DNA of 64,000 bases. Origin: Kribbella italica. GTDB taxonomy: Bacteria; Actinomycetota; Actinomycetes; Propionibacteriales; Kribbellaceae. The DNA lies in the NCBI RefSeq assembly GCF_014205135.1, contig NZ_JACHMY010000001.1, positions 2,046,001 through 2,110,000 of the forward strand. Reading direction: 5' to 3'. Both the position numbers and the translations under genes were made by a program. The notes beneath the pieces are model-generated. The model saw only the letters and a program-made list of their open reading frames with translations. It made no database searches and was not told the DNA's origin. Of the stretch, positions 1-8,867 are shown one piece after another; within the stretch, counting starts at the first letter, position 1, and every line of letters begins with the position of its first letter.

Positions 1-2
1 CG

Positions 3-1037
3 GCCGGCGGCCGCGCGCCGGACCTCGCGATCATGCACGCCTCCCGGATCGCGGGCTACGCGCCCGGCGGCCTGCTGGAACCGTGGGACCTCGACCTGCT
101 CGCCGAGTTCGGCGTCCGGGAGAGCGACTTCCCGCCGCTGGTCTGGCAGAAGGGCCTGTACGACGGGAAGCTCTACTCGGTCGCCCTCGACACCCACCCG
201 TTCGTGCTTTACTACAACACCGAGCACGCCACGAAGGCCGGTGTCACCGACGCGATCGCCACGATGGACAGCCCCGAGGCCTTCACCGAGGTCGCGACCA
301 AGCTGCAGAAGGTCACCGGCAAGCACGGCCTGTCGTACGGGTACCTCGGTGACCCCTCGCAGATGTGGCGGCTCTTCTACACCTTCTACCGCCAGACCGG
401 CGCGGAGCTGAAGCTCGTCCCCGGCACCAAGGCCGAGGTCGACGAGGCCGCCGCGGTGAAGGCGCTCGAGTTCGTGCAGTCGTTGCTGAACGACACGATC
501 GCCACCCGCAGCGGGGACGGCGGTACGGCGGTCAGCGAGTTCCTGCACGGCGAGAGCGGCCTGCTCTTCGGCGGCGTCTGGGAGCTGCCGGTGCTCAAGG
601 ACTCCAAGATGGCGTTCGACGCGATGCCGATCCCGACCCTGTTCGGGCAGCAGGCGGCGTACGCCGACTCGCACACCTTCGTGCTGCCGCGGCAGTCCAA
701 GACCGACCCCGACCGGCGCCGGTACACCTACCAGTTGGTCGCGGAGATCCTGAAGCGCTCGGTCAAGTGGGCCGGGGCCGGCCACATCCCGGCGTACCAG
801 CCGGTGGTGAAGAGCCCGGAGTACCTGGAGCTGAAGCCGCAGTCGAACTACGTCGGCATCCCGGCGTACGTGAACTACGACCCGGACGTCTGGTTCAGCG
901 GCGCCGGCAGCGACTTCACCAGCTACTTCGCGGAGAACGTGCAGAACGTCTATCTCGGCAGCGGGGACCCGGCGGCCGGCTTCGACGGTTTCGTGCAGCG
1001 GCTGAACAAGCTGCTCGACCGCCCGCAACCGGTCTGA
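3..1037 (+). CDS. Carbohydrate ABC transporter substrate-binding protein, 5' end missing
   Basis: This is the C-terminal 344 residues of an extracellular solute-binding protein (family 1, MalE/UgpB-like), which would capture a sugar outside the membrane for the two permeases that follow. The frame is open through the left window edge (ATG at 33 is internal), so signal peptide and true start lie outside. Seen directly: an early APDLAIMH stretch that fits the hinge region of such proteins, aromatic-rich sugar-contact-like segments (SYGYLGDPSQMWRLFYTFY), and a long helical C-terminus. It ends 18 bases before the first permease, as expected for an importer operon. The substrate cannot be read from the sequence. 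Confidence 0.85.
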   Translation, partial: AGGRAPDLAIMHASRIAGYAPGGLLEPWDLDLLAEFGVRESDFPPLVWQKGLYDGKLYSVALDTHPFVLYYNTEHATKAGVTDAIATMDSPEAFTEVATKLQKVTGKHGLSYGYLGDPSQMWRLFYTFYRQTGAELKLVPGTKAEVDEAAAVKALEFVQSLLNDTIATRSGDGGTAVSEFLHGESGLLFGGVWELPVLKDSKMAFDAMPIPTLFGQQAAYADSHTFVLPRQSKTDPDRRRYTYQLVAEILKRSVKWAGAGHIPAYQPVVKSPEYLELKPQSNYVGIPAYVNYDPDVWFSGAGSDFTSYFAENVQNVYLGSGDPAAGFDGFVQRLNKLLDRPQPV

Positions 1038-1055
1038 TCGACGAAGGGAACCGAA

Positions 1056-1997
1056 ATGCCGACAGCAGTCGACAGCCCCGCCGCGGACCTGGTGGTTGCG
1101 GAGGGCAACAGTACGGGCCTGGCCCGGGCCCAGCGGGGCGAGTCCCTGACCGGGTGGGCCTTCGCGGCGCCGTTCGCGGTGCTCTTCGGGCTCTTCCTGG
1201 TGGTCCCGGCCGTCTACGGCCTGTACCTCAGCTTCACCGGCGAGACCCTGACCGGCGCGAACAGCGAACTGGTCGGCTTCGCCAACTTCGGTGAGGCGCT
1301 CAGCGACCCGGACATGTGGAAGTCGCTCGGCAACACGGTGTGGTTCACGCTGCTCAGCACGGTCCCGCTCGTGGTGCTGTCGCTGGCCTTCGCACTGCTG
1401 GTGAACCTCGGGCTGCCCGGCCGGTGGCTGTGGCGGCTGTCGTTCTTCCTGCCGTACCTGCTCGCCTCGACGGTGGTCGTGCTGTTCTGGACCTGGATGT
1501 ACAACCCGAAGCTCGGCCTGATCAACGGCGTGCTGGCCGAGTTCGGGATCGCGCCGGTGGCCTGGCTGCAGGACCCGAACGTGGCGATGATCTCGGTCGT
1601 GATCACCACGCTGTGGTGGACGATCGGGTTCAACTTCCTGCTCTACCTGGCCGCGCTGCAGAACATCCCCGAGCAGCAGTTCGAGGCGGCCGCGATCGAC
1701 GGCGCCGGCAAGTGGCGGCAACTGTTCTCGATCGTGATCCCGCAGCTCGCGCCGACCACCGCGCTGATCCTGACGCTGCAGGTCCTGGCGTCGCTGAAGG
1801 TGTTCGACCAGATCTACATGCTCACCAACGGCGGTCCGGCCGGCTCCACCCGCTCGATCGTGCAGTACATCTACGAGGCCGGCTTCACCGGCTACCGGTT
1901 CGGCTACTCGTCCGCGATCTCGTACCTGTTCTTCGCGATCATCGTGCTGATCTCGATCGCGCAGTACAAGCTGATCAACCGCAGGAGCGCCTCATGA
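1056..1997 (+). CDS. Carbohydrate ABC transporter permease, MalF/UgpA type
   Basis: Integral membrane permease of a CUT1 sugar importer, 313 aa. About six hydrophobic segments start at residue 30, and the cytoplasmic EAA loop that docks the ATPase is clear (EAAAIDGAGKWRQLFSIVIP from residue 210). ATG at 1056 follows a GAAGGGA ribosome-binding site and gives a normal cytoplasmic N-terminus. Its TGA overlaps the next ATG by 4 bases (ATGA at 1994-1997), so the two permeases are translationally coupled. No ATPase gene is present nearby; CUT1 systems in actinomycetes often share one MsiK-type ATPase encoded elsewhere (family knowledge, not shown here). Confidence 0.92.
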   Translation: MPTAVDSPAADLVVAEGNSTGLARAQRGESLTGWAFAAPFAVLFGLFLVVPAVYGLYLSFTGETLTGANSELVGFANFGEALSDPDMWKSLGNTVWFTLLSTVPLVVLSLAFALLVNLGLPGRWLWRLSFFLPYLLASTVVVLFWTWMYNPKLGLINGVLAEFGIAPVAWLQDPNVAMISVVITTLWWTIGFNFLLYLAALQNIPEQQFEAAAIDGAGKWRQLFSIVIPQLAPTTALILTLQVLASLKVFDQIYMLTNGGPAGSTRSIVQYIYEAGFTGYRFGYSSAISYLFFAIIVLISIAQYKLINRRSAS

Positions 1998-2896
1998 GCA
2001 CCTACACGTTGTCCCGGGGCCTCCAGCGCGGCAAGGCGGCGTACAAGCAGGGGCACAAGCCGGGGGAGAACCCCTGGAGCGTGTCGCGGATGGTCGCGCT
2101 GCTGATCCTGGCGTTCCTGGCCGCGACCTGGCTGGTCCCGTTCGCGTGGGCGATCCTGACGTCACTGAAGAGCGAGGCCGACGCCGCCGCGTCGACGGTG
2201 AGCCTCTCGCCGCCGGACGGGTTCAGCTTCGAGGCGTACCGCAAGGTGCTGTCGGCCGGGGACATCCCGCTGTGGGCGTGGAACAGCCTGCTCACCTCGG
2301 TGGTGATCACCTTCGTGACCGTGGCCACCTCGGCACTGGCCGGTTACGCGTTCTCCCGGATCAACTTCCGCGGCCGGCGGGGGCTGTACGCCGCGATCAT
2401 CGCGGCGATCATCATTCCGCCGCAGTTGCTGATCGTTCCGCTGTTCCGCCAGATGCTGGCTTTCGACCTGGTCGACACCTACTGGGGAATCATTCTCCCG
2501 CAAGCGTTTGCGCCCGCGATGGTGCTGATCCTGAAGCGGTTCTTCGACCAGATCCCGGTCGAGCTCGAGGACGCCGCCCGGGTCGACGGCGCGAACCGGC
2601 TGCGGGTGTTCTGGTCGATCGTGCTGCCGCTGTCGCGGCCGATTCTCGCCGCGGTCGCGATCTTCGTCTTCATCGGTGCGTGGAACAACTTCCTCTGGCC
2701 GTTCATCGTCACCACCGACGCCGACCTGATGACACTGCCGGTCGGCCTGCAGACGGTGAAGAGCGCGTACGGCCTGCAGTACGCGCAGAACATGGCCTCG
2801 GCGATCCTCGCCGCACTGCCCCTGGTCCTGGTGTTCCTCTTCTTCCAGCGCCAGATCATCAAGGGAATCGCGACCACCGGCTTCGGCGGCCAGTAA
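1994..2896 (+). CDS. Carbohydrate ABC transporter permease, MalG/UgpE type
   Basis: Second transmembrane subunit of the same sugar importer, 300 aa. The start is the ATG overlapping the upstream stop; longer open frame upstream is only a shadow of the first permease. It shows about six membrane segments and the MalG-type EAA loop EDAARVDGANRLRVFWSIVL, with the usual GAWNNFLWPF segment after it. The C-terminus FFQRQIIKGIATTGFGGQ is the typical MalG ending. It is the last gene of the operon; a nested inverted repeat lies 21 bases downstream. Confidence 0.92.
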   Translation: MSTYTLSRGLQRGKAAYKQGHKPGENPWSVSRMVALLILAFLAATWLVPFAWAILTSLKSEADAAASTVSLSPPDGFSFEAYRKVLSAGDIPLWAWNSLLTSVVITFVTVATSALAGYAFSRINFRGRRGLYAAIIAAIIIPPQLLIVPLFRQMLAFDLVDTYWGIILPQAFAPAMVLILKRFFDQIPVELEDAARVDGANRLRVFWSIVLPLSRPILAAVAIFVFIGAWNNFLWPFIVTTDADLMTLPVGLQTVKSAYGLQYAQNMASAILAALPLVLVFLFFQRQIIKGIATTGFGGQ

Positions 2897-2917
2897 TCCT
2901 CACATCCCCTTGAAAAG

Positions 2918-2966
2918 CTCCTCACAGTCAGCAAGGCTGCTGCGATGGCTCTGTCACTGTGAGGAG
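2918..2966 (+). terminator. Nested inverted repeat after the ABC operon
   Basis: CTCCTCACAGT (2918-2928) is perfectly complementary to ACTGTGAGGAG (2956-2966), and the 27-base loop itself contains CAGCA-AGGC-TGCTG (2929-2942). It lies 21 bases after the permease stop. There is no T-run, as is common for actinobacterial terminators, so a role as operator for the next gene is also possible. Confidence 0.4.
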
Positions 2967-3027
2967 TGATGGGACCTGTTGCGTTATCCAACTAGTCCCT
3001 CGGGGGACCCGATGAGGAGGGGGATCT

Positions 3028-3339
3028 GTGTCAGCCATGAGGCGGCTCGCCGAGCAGCGCCGTGATGTGAGGAGTCACGGCACGACAACGCTCGGCAGGG
3101 CTTCGATCCAACCAGCGGTCTGCACCGGCATCCACGAGGTGAGCTCGTCGATCCACGCCGGGCGGCCGCGACGTGTGGCGGTTCTGACCTTGAGCAACGG
3201 TCTGACCACCACGCTGCGGCTTGACGACGGTGCGCAGGCACCGGAGCCGGGCGCGACGGTGTTCGTCCAGGGTGGCCGCGGGATGGGTGATCAACCCGCC
3301 ACAGGTGGGGTCACTCTCGCGCCGGCGTACCCCAGCTAG
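3028..3339 (+). CDS. Small hypothetical protein with strong ribosome-binding site
   Basis: I do not recognise this 103-aa product. The case for coding is a near-perfect AGGAGGGGG about 6 bases before the GTG at 3028, and GC-rich third positions through the frame. The middle (residues about 50-70) is hydrophobic/hydrophilic alternating (AVLTLSNGLTTTLRLDDG), compatible with a small beta-rich domain; the ends look disordered. The sequence TGTGAGGAGT occurs just upstream (2958-2967) and again inside the gene (3066-3075). The opposite strand is also open but has no start signal of similar quality. Confidence 0.4.
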   Translation: MSAMRRLAEQRRDVRSHGTTTLGRASIQPAVCTGIHEVSSSIHAGRPRRVAVLTLSNGLTTTLRLDDGAQAPEPGATVFVQGGRGMGDQPATGGVTLAPAYPS

Positions 3340-3414
3340 AACACCCGGCTGCATCAGTGACTCGCCGGTCTCAGGTCAACGCCGAGCTGAGCCCGGCAAG
3401 TCGCTGGAAAGCCG

Positions 3415-3765
3415 TCACTGCTCGAACGGCTGGGTGAGTGCTCGCACCTCGATCGGCGAGTACTTCGCCTCGACCAGCCGGCCGGCCAGTTCGGTCGCGC
3501 GCTCGAGATCGCACTCGAACAGGTAGTAGCCGGCCAGGACCTCCTTGGCCTCCGTGAACGGGCCGTCGGTCACGGCCGGTGCGTTGTCCCGGATCTGTAC
3601 GACGCGCGCCTGGGCGGTGGCCAGGCCGTCGCACGCGATCAGCTCGCCGCTGGCCCGGGTCTCGGCCATCACGGCGCGGTGCACGTCGAGGACCGACTCC
3701 ATGCCCTCGGCCTCCAGCGCCTTCCAGGTCTCGTCGTTGCCGTAGATCAGCAGCATGTACTTCAC
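3415..3765 (-). CDS. YCII/DGPF-domain protein
   Basis: 116-aa protein of the YCII-related family, small ferredoxin-like alpha/beta folds often found beside ECF sigma factors or metabolic operons. Visible signatures are the N-terminal MKYMLLIYG strand and the family motif DGPFTEAKEVLAGYYLFEC at residues about 67-85. The start is GTG at 3765 behind GAGGAGG. It lies 57 bases after the sugar isomerase gene on the same strand and may be read from the same transcript. No ECF sigma gene is adjacent, so no function can be assigned beyond the family. Confidence 0.85.
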   Translation of the reverse strand: MKYMLLIYGNDETWKALEAEGMESVLDVHRAVMAETRASGELIACDGLATAQARVVQIRDNAPAVTDGPFTEAKEVLAGYYLFECDLERATELAGRLVEAKYSPIEVRALTQPFEQ

Positions 3766-3822
3766 GTGGCCTCCTCGATGGGTTTTCGAGGGTACGTCGG
3801 AGCCGGTGCCACCTGCTCGACA

Positions 3823-4605
3823 TCATCCAGCAGCAGCTCTGGCCGCCCTTAGATCGATCGTCAACCGGTCGGCCACACTCACCGATGCATCCGAGTACTG
3901 ACCCGTCAGGCAGATCGGACCGTCCCACCCCATCGTCCGCAGCGTCGCGAACACCTTCGACCAGTTCGCCAGGCCCTCAGTTCCTTGGACGAACCACGGT
4001 TTCCACGCTCCACCGACGTCCCCGGTGGGTTCGGTCCGCACGTAGGTGACGTTCTTCAGGTTGACGATCCCGAGCCGTTCCTTGGCCAGCTCCAGCGTGA
4101 CCCCCGGATCGCCACCGGCCAGTACGTCGTGCGCGGCGTCCCACACCACCTTGAACTGCTCCGGCAACCCGTCGAGCAGCTGCACGACTCCGAGCGTCGA
4201 GGCAACGAACTTGCCGTGGTGCGGCTGCACCCCGACCTGTACGCCGTACTGCGCCACGAACCCGGCCGCCGCTTCGAGCTGCTCGCGGTTGCGCCGTACC
4301 GATGCCGCATACCCGTCGGGCCCGAGCTCGGCCATGATCCGGATCATCGGTACGCCGGCCGCGGCCGCCGCCGCGAAAGTGGACTCGTCGAGCCCGCTGG
4401 CGATGCTGATCGGCTCGACGCCCGCGTCCCGCAGCTGCTCGGTGAACCGCGGCAGCACCTTCTCGGCTGTTGACGCAGTCACGTACGCCGTGTCCCGGAC
4501 GGGGATCTCCGCGCCGGTGAAGCCGAGCCCGGCGACGAGCTTGCCCAGCTCGTCGCCGGGCAGCTCGGCCCACGGTTTGGTGAAGACGGACCAGATGGAG
4601 TTCAT
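3823..4605 (-). CDS. Sugar phosphate isomerase/epimerase, xylose-isomerase-like TIM barrel
   Basis: 260-aa AP-endonuclease-2/xylose-isomerase-like TIM barrel. Such proteins isomerise or epimerise sugars or inositol derivatives with a divalent metal held by Glu, Asp and His. Candidate ligands are visible in strand-end segments: QPHHGKF, VWDAAHDVLAGGDPG and LKNVTYVRTE. I chose ATG 4605, 4 bases after the permease stop; an in-frame GTG at 4629 would overlap the permease. It is the last catabolic gene of the minus-strand uptake operon, so it probably handles the imported sugar or its oxidation product. Confidence 0.8.
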   Translation of the reverse strand: MNSIWSVFTKPWAELPGDELGKLVAGLGFTGAEIPVRDTAYVTASTAEKVLPRFTEQLRDAGVEPISIASGLDESTFAAAAAAGVPMIRIMAELGPDGYAASVRRNREQLEAAAGFVAQYGVQVGVQPHHGKFVASTLGVVQLLDGLPEQFKVVWDAAHDVLAGGDPGVTLELAKERLGIVNLKNVTYVRTEPTGDVGGAWKPWFVQGTEGLANWSKVFATLRTMGWDGPICLTGQYSDASVSVADRLTIDLRAARAAAG

Positions 4606-4609
4606 GAGT

Positions 4610-5464
4610 TCAGCGGCCTCCGAGTCCACTCATGGTGATGCCCTTGACGAACCAGCGTTGGGTGAGGAAGAACAACACGATCAGCGGCACGGTCGTGATG
4701 GTCGCTGCCATCAGCAACAGGTTCCACTGGGTGCCGTTGGTGTCCTGGAACACCTGCAGACCGACCGCCGCCGTCCGGGTCGCGTCGCTGTTGGAGATGA
4801 CCAGCGGCCAGAGCAGGTTGTTCCACTGGCCGATGAACTTGAACACCGCCAGCGTCGCGATCGCCGGCACGGCCAGCGGCACGATCACGCGGATGAACGC
4901 CTGCCACCGGTTGGCGCCGTCCAGCCGCGCGGCCTCCTCGTAGTCGCGCGGGATGCCGAGGAAGAACTGCCGCAGCAGGAACACCCCGAGCGCGGTGAAC
5001 GCGTGCGGCAGGATCATCCCCGGCCAGGTGTCGATCCCCTGCAGCTTCGCGACCAGCACGAACTGCGGGATCAGCGTCACCTGCGACGGGATCATCAGCG
5101 TCGCCAGGTAGATGCCGAACAGCCAGGTCCGGCCGGGGAACTGCAGCCGGGCGAACGCGTACGCCGCGAGCGCCGCCGTGACGACCTCCAGCAACGTCGT
5201 ACCGGCCGCGAAGATCACCGTGTTCACCAGGTACCGGCCGAGCGGCACCAGGTCGAAAGCGCGGGTCAGGTTCTCCGGGTGCCAGCTGCTCGGCCAGAAC
5301 GACGGCCGCACGGCCATCGACTCGGCGTCGGACTGGAACGCCACCAGCACCATCATCACGACCGGGACCAGCGTCACCGCCGTGACCACGAAGCACGCGA
5401 AGACGATCAGCTTGCGGGTCGCGACCGGGTTCTTCCGCAAGGGTGCGAGTACGTCAGTTGTCAT
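4610..5464 (-). CDS. Carbohydrate ABC transporter permease, MalG type
   Basis: 284-aa permease with about six membrane helices and the EAA docking loop EEAARLDGANRWQAFIRVIV near residue 185, followed by GQWNNLLWPL and the MalG-like C-terminus FVKGITMSGLGGR. ATG 5464 lies within the end of the MalF-type gene (11-base overlap), indicating coupling. Partner of the binding protein and permease encoded upstream on this strand. This is a second, distinct CUT1 importer from the one at the left edge of the window. Confidence 0.92.
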   Translation of the reverse strand: MTTDVLAPLRKNPVATRKLIVFACFVVTAVTLVPVVMMVLVAFQSDAESMAVRPSFWPSSWHPENLTRAFDLVPLGRYLVNTVIFAAGTTLLEVVTAALAAYAFARLQFPGRTWLFGIYLATLMIPSQVTLIPQFVLVAKLQGIDTWPGMILPHAFTALGVFLLRQFFLGIPRDYEEAARLDGANRWQAFIRVIVPLAVPAIATLAVFKFIGQWNNLLWPLVISNSDATRTAAVGLQVFQDTNGTQWNLLLMAATITTVPLIVLFFLTQRWFVKGITMSGLGGR

Positions 5465-6401
5465 AGTGGACGAGCCTCCGCTGGAGCAGGAACTGGGCCG
5501 CGGTGATCACCACGATGAAGCCGAACAGGACCAGCGACTGCGCCGCGGCGTACCCCTGGTCGTAGTTCTCGAAGCCGGTCCGGTAGATGTACATGACCAG
5601 CGTGGTCGTTCTCGATCCCGGACCGCCGTTCGTCATGATCAGCGCCTGGTCGAAGACCTGGAACGACCCGATGACCGACGTCACGACGACGAAGAACAGC
5701 GCCGGCGACAGCATCGGCAGCGTCACGCTGCGGAACGTCTGCCAGGCGTTGCTGCCGTCCACCTTCGCCGCCTCGTACAGCTGCTGCGGGATCGCCTGCA
5801 GGCCGGCCAGGAAGACCACCATGCCGAACCCGAAGCTCTTCCACACGCTCATCGCGATCAGCGCGGGCATCGCCCAGTTGTCCGAGATCAGCCACTGCGG
5901 ACCGTCGATCCCGACCAGGCCGAGCACGGCGTTCACCAGGCCGTCGCGCGGGATGTAGAGCCAGATCCAGACGAACGCGACCGCCACCGTGATCGTTGCG
6001 TACGGCAAGAGCAGCAGCGACCGGAAGACCGCGATCCGCCGGACGCCCTCGTTCAGCAGCAGCGCGAGCGCGAGGCTGACCACGATCGTCACCGGCACGC
6101 TGACGAAGGTGAAGTACGCCGTGTTGCCGAGCGCCGACCAGAACGTCGGGTCGGGACCGAGCCGGGCGAAGTTCTTGAGGCCGGCCCAGGTGGGAGAGCT
6201 GAACAGGTTCCAGTTGAGCAGGCTGATCACGCCGGCCGCGAGGACCGGGCCCGCCGTGAAGATCAGGAAGCCGATCAGGCTGGGCAGGATGAACAGCCAG
6301 GCGGTCAGGGCCTCCTTGTTCCGCGGCTTCTTGGCGGCCCGCTGGTGCTGCCGGGGAGTCGTTGCCGCAGCAGGGAGTGTGTCGACGGCCATGCCGGTCA
6401 C
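5454..6401 (-). CDS. Carbohydrate ABC transporter permease, MalF type
   Basis: 315-aa permease with a basic N-terminus (QHQRAAKKPRNK), about six membrane segments and the EAA loop YEAAKVDGSNAWQTFRSVTL. GTG at 6401 overlaps the binding-protein stop codon by 4 bases (GTGA on the coding strand); ATG at 6392 is an alternative start. It lies between the binding protein and the MalG-type permease, completing the importer. No ATPase is encoded in the operon. Confidence 0.92.
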   Translation of the reverse strand: MTGMAVDTLPAAATTPRQHQRAAKKPRNKEALTAWLFILPSLIGFLIFTAGPVLAAGVISLLNWNLFSSPTWAGLKNFARLGPDPTFWSALGNTAYFTFVSVPVTIVVSLALALLLNEGVRRIAVFRSLLLLPYATITVAVAFVWIWLYIPRDGLVNAVLGLVGIDGPQWLISDNWAMPALIAMSVWKSFGFGMVVFLAGLQAIPQQLYEAAKVDGSNAWQTFRSVTLPMLSPALFFVVVTSVIGSFQVFDQALIMTNGGPGSRTTTLVMYIYRTGFENYDQGYAAAQSLVLFGFIVVITAAQFLLQRRLVHYDN

Positions 6402-7699
6402 CCCTTCCTGGCCGAGGCCTGGCGGACGTTGTCCTGGTGCTGCTCCATCAGGACGTCGAGCCGCGGCGTGATCCCGTCGATCGCCTCCTGGACCGAGACC
6501 TGCCCGAGGAACGTCCGCGGAAGGTCCTGGCCGAGCAGCTGCTTGACCTGGTTCCAGTTCGTCGTCACGTCGAACGGATGACCGCCCGCGATCTTGCCGG
6601 CCAGGATGTCCTGCACGATGCCGAGGTTGTCCGGCGGCGGCTTGAACGCGCTACCCGCGGACAGCCGGGCCGGGTTGTTGCGGCCGGCCTCGGCATAGAT
6701 GTCCAGGGCCCCTTCACTGGTCAGCGTCTTCAGCAGCTTCCAGGCCAGGTCCAGGTCCTCACCACGGACCTTCGCCGGGATCGCGAAGCTCGAACCGGAC
6801 ACCCGCGGCGTACTGCCGGCCGCGCCGGCCGGGAACGGCATGATGTCCCAGTCGAACTTCGCCTTGCGCACGTTCACCACCTGCCACGGCCCGTTGTGCA
6901 TGAAGGCGACGTTGCCCTCCATGAAGTTGGCCAACGAGCTCTCGGTGACCAGGTTGGCGATCGGCGGCGTCACCTTGTCCTTCACGAACAGGTCGACGAC
7001 GTACTGGACGGCCTCCATCGCCTCGGGGGCGTTGAGCGCGCTCTTGTCCCAGGCCTCGTTCATCACGTTGCCACCGGCGCAGTAGATCCACGACACCAGG
7101 TCGTCGACCGACGGCGCGCAGGTGAAGCCGTACTGGTCCGGCCCGGTCAGCTCCTTGGCCAGGTCGCGGAACGTTGCCCACGACATCGGCACGGTCGGCG
7201 ACGGCGCCGGGATGCCCTTCGCGGCCAGCAGCGTCTTGTTGTAGTAGATCACCGTCGGCGCGACGTCGAACCCGATCGCGTAGGTCTGGCCGTTGAACGA
7301 GCTGATGTCGCGGATCGGCCGGTAGAAGTCGTCGAGGTCGAAGTCCGGATCGCCGGCGATCAGGTCGTCGAGCGGCCGGTGCGCGCCGCGCGCGGCGTAC
7401 GTCGGGATCAGCCAGCCGTTCAGCGCGGTCACCAGGCCCGCGGTGCCGCTGACCAGTTGGAGGTCGAGTTTGGTCGGGTAGCCACCCGACGGGGTGAGGG
7501 TGGGGAGGGACTCGACCTTCAGCTCGCGTTCGACGTACGCGCTGAAGTCCTCCCACACCTTGCGTTCGGCCGGGCTGCTGGACCACATCGCCCAGGCGGC
7601 GCCGCTCGATGGACCGGAGGAGCAGCCGGCGGCTGCGGCTCCCAGTCCGGCCAGGCCGGTCAGCTTGAGCAAGCTGCGGCGGGACAGCTGTGTCTGCAT
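6398..7699 (-). CDS. Sugar-binding lipoprotein of the ABC importer (Tat-type signal)
   Basis: 433-aa extracellular solute-binding protein, family 1. The N-terminus MQTQLSRRSLLKLTG has a twin-arginine motif followed by a hydrophobic stretch and a lipobox ending AAAGC, so the mature protein should be exported folded and lipid-anchored. ATG 7699 follows GGAG at the right distance; the frame continues upstream only as antisense of the enolase-superfamily gene. It is coupled by a 4-base overlap to the first permease. Neighbouring genes (epimerase/cycloisomerase-type enzyme and 2-hydroxyacid dehydrogenase) suggest a sugar-acid-like substrate, which is inference. Confidence 0.92.
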   Translation of the reverse strand: MQTQLSRRSLLKLTGLAGLGAAAAGCSSGPSSGAAWAMWSSSPAERKVWEDFSAYVERELKVESLPTLTPSGGYPTKLDLQLVSGTAGLVTALNGWLIPTYAARGAHRPLDDLIAGDPDFDLDDFYRPIRDISSFNGQTYAIGFDVAPTVIYYNKTLLAAKGIPAPSPTVPMSWATFRDLAKELTGPDQYGFTCAPSVDDLVSWIYCAGGNVMNEAWDKSALNAPEAMEAVQYVVDLFVKDKVTPPIANLVTESSLANFMEGNVAFMHNGPWQVVNVRKAKFDWDIMPFPAGAAGSTPRVSGSSFAIPAKVRGEDLDLAWKLLKTLTSEGALDIYAEAGRNNPARLSAGSAFKPPPDNLGIVQDILAGKIAGGHPFDVTTNWNQVKQLLGQDLPRTFLGQVSVQEAIDGITPRLDVLMEQHQDNVRQASARKG

Positions 7700-7710
7700 C
7701 AGGGGACTCC

Positions 7711-8853
7711 TCAGGTGAAGAGCAGGTCGATCGACTCGGCGCGGATCCGCTCCTCGTCGACCTCGACGCCCAGGCCAGGGGCGGTGGGGACCGTCGCGAC
7801 GGCCTTGGTGATCGTCAAGCCCTCGACGTACAGGTCGGACAACAGCTCCGGCCCGTTCAGCTCGGCGGGCAGTGCCAGTTCCAGCTGGCTGAACACGTGC
7901 AGCGCGGCCGCGAAGCCGATCCCGCAGTCGGTCAGGCCGCTGGACAGAATCTCGAGACCGCCGGCGAGCGCGACCTGGGCGGTCTTCAGCGCGCTGCGCA
8001 GACCGCCGGACTTGCAGATCTTCACCACGACCAGGTCGGCGGCGTCGAGCTGGATCGCCCGGGCCAGGTCCTGCGCGGTGAAGCTGCCCTCGTCGATCGC
8101 GACCGGCAGGTCGATCAGACCGCGCAGCCGGCGCATCGCCAGCAGGTCGGTGCTCGGCACGGGCTGCTCGACGCAGTGGATCGTCCGGATGTGCCGGGTG
8201 CGGTCGAGCAACTGCTTGAGCGCGCTCGGGCGGTAGGACTGGTTCGCGTCGAGCCACAGCGGCTTGGAGCCCGCGACCTCGGCGACCGCCTCGATGATCG
8301 CGGCGTCCTGGTCGGGATCGCCACCGATCTTCACCTTGTACGCCGCATAGTCCGACGACTGCTGGGCGTGCTCACGCACGGTCTCCGGAGCGCCGACCCC
8401 GATCGCCGAGCAGAGCGGGATCTCGTCGTGCACCTTCCCACCGAGCAACGCGTGCACCGGTACGCCGGCCAGCTTGCCCGCCGCGTCGTGCATCGCGAGA
8501 TCGACCGCGGCCCGGGCGAACGGGAAGCCGTTCGACACCGCCGGGCTCAGCCGCTTGGCCGCCTGCTGGTGGAACAGCTCGACGTCGAACGGCGTCAGCT
8601 CCAGCAGGATCGGGGTCAGGTGCCGGTTGATCACGACTGCGATCGTCTCGGCGGTCTCGTAGCTCCAGGTCGGGAGCGCTCTCTGCTCTCCCCAGCCGAC
8701 CACGCCGTCCTCGGTCGTCAGCTTCACGAACACGACCGCGCCGGCCTGGTCGGGCCGCTGCTCGGGACTTCCGACCGCGCCGCTGCCGATCACGAACTGC
8801 CGGGCGAACGGCACGGCGACGGCGAAGACCTCGACCTGTTTGATTCGTGACAT
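7711..8853 (-). CDS. Enolase-superfamily enzyme, muconate lactonizing/dipeptide epimerase subgroup
   Basis: 380-aa member of the mandelate racemase/muconate lactonizing enzyme group. The barrel signatures are in order: KVKIGG (catalytic KxK), LDANQSY (metal Asp), VEQPV (metal Glu), IDEGS (metal Asp) and VVKICKSGG (second catalytic Lys). The two Lys sites mark the MLE subgroup (cycloisomerase, o-succinylbenzoate synthase, dipeptide epimerase) rather than a sugar-acid dehydratase with a His-Asp dyad. It sits between the hydroxyacid dehydrogenase (14-base gap) and the binding protein (11-base gap), so it probably acts on the imported compound. The exact reaction is not determinable. Confidence 0.85.
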   Translation of the reverse strand: MSRIKQVEVFAVAVPFARQFVIGSGAVGSPEQRPDQAGAVVFVKLTTEDGVVGWGEQRALPTWSYETAETIAVVINRHLTPILLELTPFDVELFHQQAAKRLSPAVSNGFPFARAAVDLAMHDAAGKLAGVPVHALLGGKVHDEIPLCSAIGVGAPETVREHAQQSSDYAAYKVKIGGDPDQDAAIIEAVAEVAGSKPLWLDANQSYRPSALKQLLDRTRHIRTIHCVEQPVPSTDLLAMRRLRGLIDLPVAIDEGSFTAQDLARAIQLDAADLVVVKICKSGGLRSALKTAQVALAGGLEILSSGLTDCGIGFAAALHVFSQLELALPAELNGPELLSDLYVEGLTITKAVATVPTAPGLGVEVDEERIRAESIDLLFT

Positions 8854-8867
8854 CTCTGGCTCCCGTC

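Noticed and set aside
4046..5506. Long open frames antisense to the ABC transporter genes
   Set aside because: High GC3 keeps antisense and +1 frames open; their products are Arg/Pro/Asp-rich with no domain features. The same applies to similar frames throughout the window.
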